A stretch of DNA of 54,917 nucleotides from a virus. A program made the translations under genes and the position numbers. The notes below the pieces were generated by a model. It worked only from the letters and a program-made list of their open reading frames with translations. It had not been told where the DNA came from and ran no database searches. Within the stretch, counting starts at the first letter, position 1; the number at the start of each line of letters is the position of its first letter. Below, one piece after another: positions 53,718-54,917 of the stretch. The stretch lies in the IMG/VR virus record IMGVR_UViG_3300042402_002325, positions 1 to 54,917 of that record. The stretch is one strand, 5' to 3'.

Positions 53718-54382
53718 AAACAGCTATAGTAACGGGGGCTAGCAAGGGCGTTGGCTATGCTACAGTAAAACTTCTTTCTGAGAGTGGCTACAAGGTAATA
53801 GCTGTCTCTAGAAACCTTTCTAAGGTCAATGAGCTTGTATCAGATAATGTTGAAACATATAAGATGGATATTACAAATCCTAATGAAATTAAAGCATTTT
53901 TTGAAAAATATAAAGACATTACACTTGATCTTTTAGTAAACAACGCAGGCGGTGGATCAGGTCCAACAATGCTTATTAATGAAACAATGGATAACTTTAG
54001 AATAGCATACGAAATAAATGTATCTGGACCAATGTATCTATCTCAGCTTTTTGTTCCATGTATGCAAAGGTCTGATTCTCCAACAATAATATTTGTCAGC
54101 TCTTTAGGAGGAAAAGTTCCATATCGCAGCGGTGGAAATTATATTAATGCCAAAAGAGGCATGATGGCTTTAGTTGATACAATGAGGCTAGAGTTCCCTG
54201 CATACGGAATTAAGGTTACTGAAATATGCCCAGGAACAATTGACACACAAGTAGAAAAACGTGACATAGCATTAACTGCTGAAGATCTTGCGGAGTCTAT
54301 TAGATGGGTTTCAGAGTTGCCAAGCCATTTTAATATAAATCATATTGAAATGAATCATATTAGCAGTAGTAAGTTTGGGTAA
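53714..54382 (+). CDS. Short-chain dehydrogenase/reductase (SDR)
   Basis: 222 residues. TGASKGVG (7-14), NNAGG (76-80), Ser129/130, Y143-x3-K147, PGTIDTQV: full classical SDR with NAD(P) site. Overlaps copy 8 (ATGA), so it ends the array operon. It could further oxidise or reduce a hydroxylated product. Confidence 0.92.
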   Translation: MKTAIVTGASKGVGYATVKLLSESGYKVIAVSRNLSKVNELVSDNVETYKMDITNPNEIKAFFEKYKDITLDLLVNNAGGGSGPTMLINETMDNFRIAYEINVSGPMYLSQLFVPCMQRSDSPTIIFVSSLGGKVPYRSGGNYINAKRGMMALVDTMRLEFPAYGIKVTEICPGTIDTQVEKRDIALTAEDLAESIRWVSELPSHFNINHIEMNHISSSKFG

Positions 54383-54384
54383 AC

Positions 54385-54917
54385 TTAGGCAGGAAACTTG
54401 GACATCCAGAACTTAGTTCTTGGAGTCATACCTTTCCAAGCAGACCAATTCTTTCCACCGTTACTCATATGATATGCAACCTGTGCATTAATAACAGGAT
54501 TTAAAAGCTCACTATTAAAGTTTATTCCAAACTTGTCCTGACGACCTTCTTTTAACATTCCAAGCATATTAATTTGGAATATTCCATAAGAGTTATCACC
54601 AGTCTTTACATTGCCATTAAAAGCCAGTGGTCGTCCGTTAGACTCCTTCTTGGCTACAGCCCAAGCCTTCACCAAGCCTTGGCCACGAAAACCAACGGCA
54701 TATAGCAATTCCTTTAGTTGACGATCTGTAAGACTAACAGCATCTTGATATTTATGTAGAACATCTAGGTTCTTTTTTACTGCTACCAAACTTTTAGGCT
54801 TAGAAACCAAAAAAACCGCCTTGGCGGTTGAAGGTTCAGCTATAGCTGGTTTACTCAGATTATTTTCAGTACTTAAAGCATTAGCTGCATTACTTAGTGG
54901 TGCAATTAGCCCCAGTG
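54385..54917 (-). CDS. Secreted lytic transglycosylase (5' partial)
   Basis: Frame open to the right window edge. Visible start LGLIAPLSNAANALSTENN looks like the end of a signal peptide, then a linker and an SLT-type domain: AWAVAKKESNGRPLAFNGN with the catalytic Glu, NSYGIFQINM, NPVINAQVAYHMSNGGKNWSAW. Cuts glycan strands of peptidoglycan; may be a virion or host-wall enzyme. The TTG at 54810 is probably not the true start. Confidence 0.8.
   Translation of the reverse strand, partial: LGLIAPLSNAANALSTENNLSKPAIAEPSTAKAVFLVSKPKSLVAVKKNLDVLHKYQDAVSLTDRQLKELLYAVGFRGQGLVKAWAVAKKESNGRPLAFNGNVKTGDNSYGIFQINMLGMLKEGRQDKFGINFNSELLNPVINAQVAYHMSNGGKNWSAWKGMTPRTKFWMSKFPA
54809..54829 (-). terminator. 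Terminator-like hairpin inside the transglycosylase linker
   Basis: Minus strand ACCGC-CAAG-GCGGT followed by seven T (54815-54809), in frame within the linker between signal peptide and catalytic domain. Confidence 0.45.

Noticed and set aside
1-54917. Integrase, attachment site or prophage boundary
   Set aside because: No recombinase and no tRNA-end direct repeat was found by eye, so lysogeny is not claimed.

Overview
The window looks like part of the genome of a tailed phage (or a closely related mobile element) of an AT-rich actinobacterium. A freshwater or marine planktonic lineage would fit, but that is inference. Actinobacterial signs are a WhiB-family Fe-S regulator (10637), a DUF7455-type zinc protein (6295), a gene-88-like protein of the mycobacteriophage L5 type (35271), a DUF932 phage/plasmid protein (32565), and many overlapping tiny genes of the kind packed into actinophage early regions. 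Phage signs are a CHAP endolysin, holin-like proteins, collagen-like and FN3 tail-type proteins, and five scattered tRNAs: Asn(GTT), Arg(TCT), Ile(TAT), Met(CAT), Asp(GTC). I see no terminase, portal, capsid, polymerase or integrase here, so lifestyle cannot be judged.

Layout. 1-13.8 kb (+): end of a structural-type gene, holin-like and lysis genes, an HslV-like Ntn hydrolase, secreted subtilase, Hsp20, glutathione-peroxidase-like protein, DUF2061 proteins, an APS-kinase/nucleotidyltransferase fusion, SNase, thioredoxin, WhiB, small actinophage genes and two luciferase-like (LLM) proteins. 13.8-19.9 kb: a surface-glycan island with glycosyltransferases, a sugar nucleotidyltransferase, FkbM methyltransferases and a 2OG oxygenase. 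19.9-29.3 kb: tRNAs, AhpC/AhpD, PstS, methyltransferase, more glycosyltransferases, a third LLM protein and HNH proteins. 28.65-29.45 kb: a repeat-rich, origin-like region with DnaA boxes and CAAACCTT repeats. 29.5-39.3 kb (-): an early-type cluster of small genes with its own promoter grammar. 39.5-40.3 kb (+): a short divergent early operon. 40.4-46.3 kb: sulfotransferase-like protein, nuclease-like protein, then tail-type proteins (BppU-like, collagen-like, FN3 plus a long FFPP repeat). 46.4-53.7 kb (+): eight tandem Fe(II)/2-oxoglutarate oxygenases interleaved with two cupin-like proteins, then an SDR. The right edge holds a partial secreted lytic transglycosylase (-).

The most notable signals, read directly from sequence, are: (1) eleven Fe(II)/2OG oxygenases, eight in tandem directly behind a collagen-like and a (P)FFPPFFP-repeat tail protein, which suggests a phage system for hydroxylating and perhaps glycosylating its own fibres; (2) 22 genes whose start codon lies 5-7 nt after an (often extended) -10 box, implying widespread leaderless transcription and correcting several starts; (3) a distinct early promoter type, TTGTCAG with exactly 11 nt to the -10, in at least nine places, mostly with a CRP/GlxR-like TGTGA-N6-TCACA box upstream; (4) five copies of a covarying 3' hairpin, GAGCA-loop-TGCTC; (5) small promoter-plus-hairpin RNA candidates. 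These may form one regulatory layer: leaderless promoters for most accessory genes, TTGTCAG/CRP-box promoters for the early cluster, and structured 3' ends between them.
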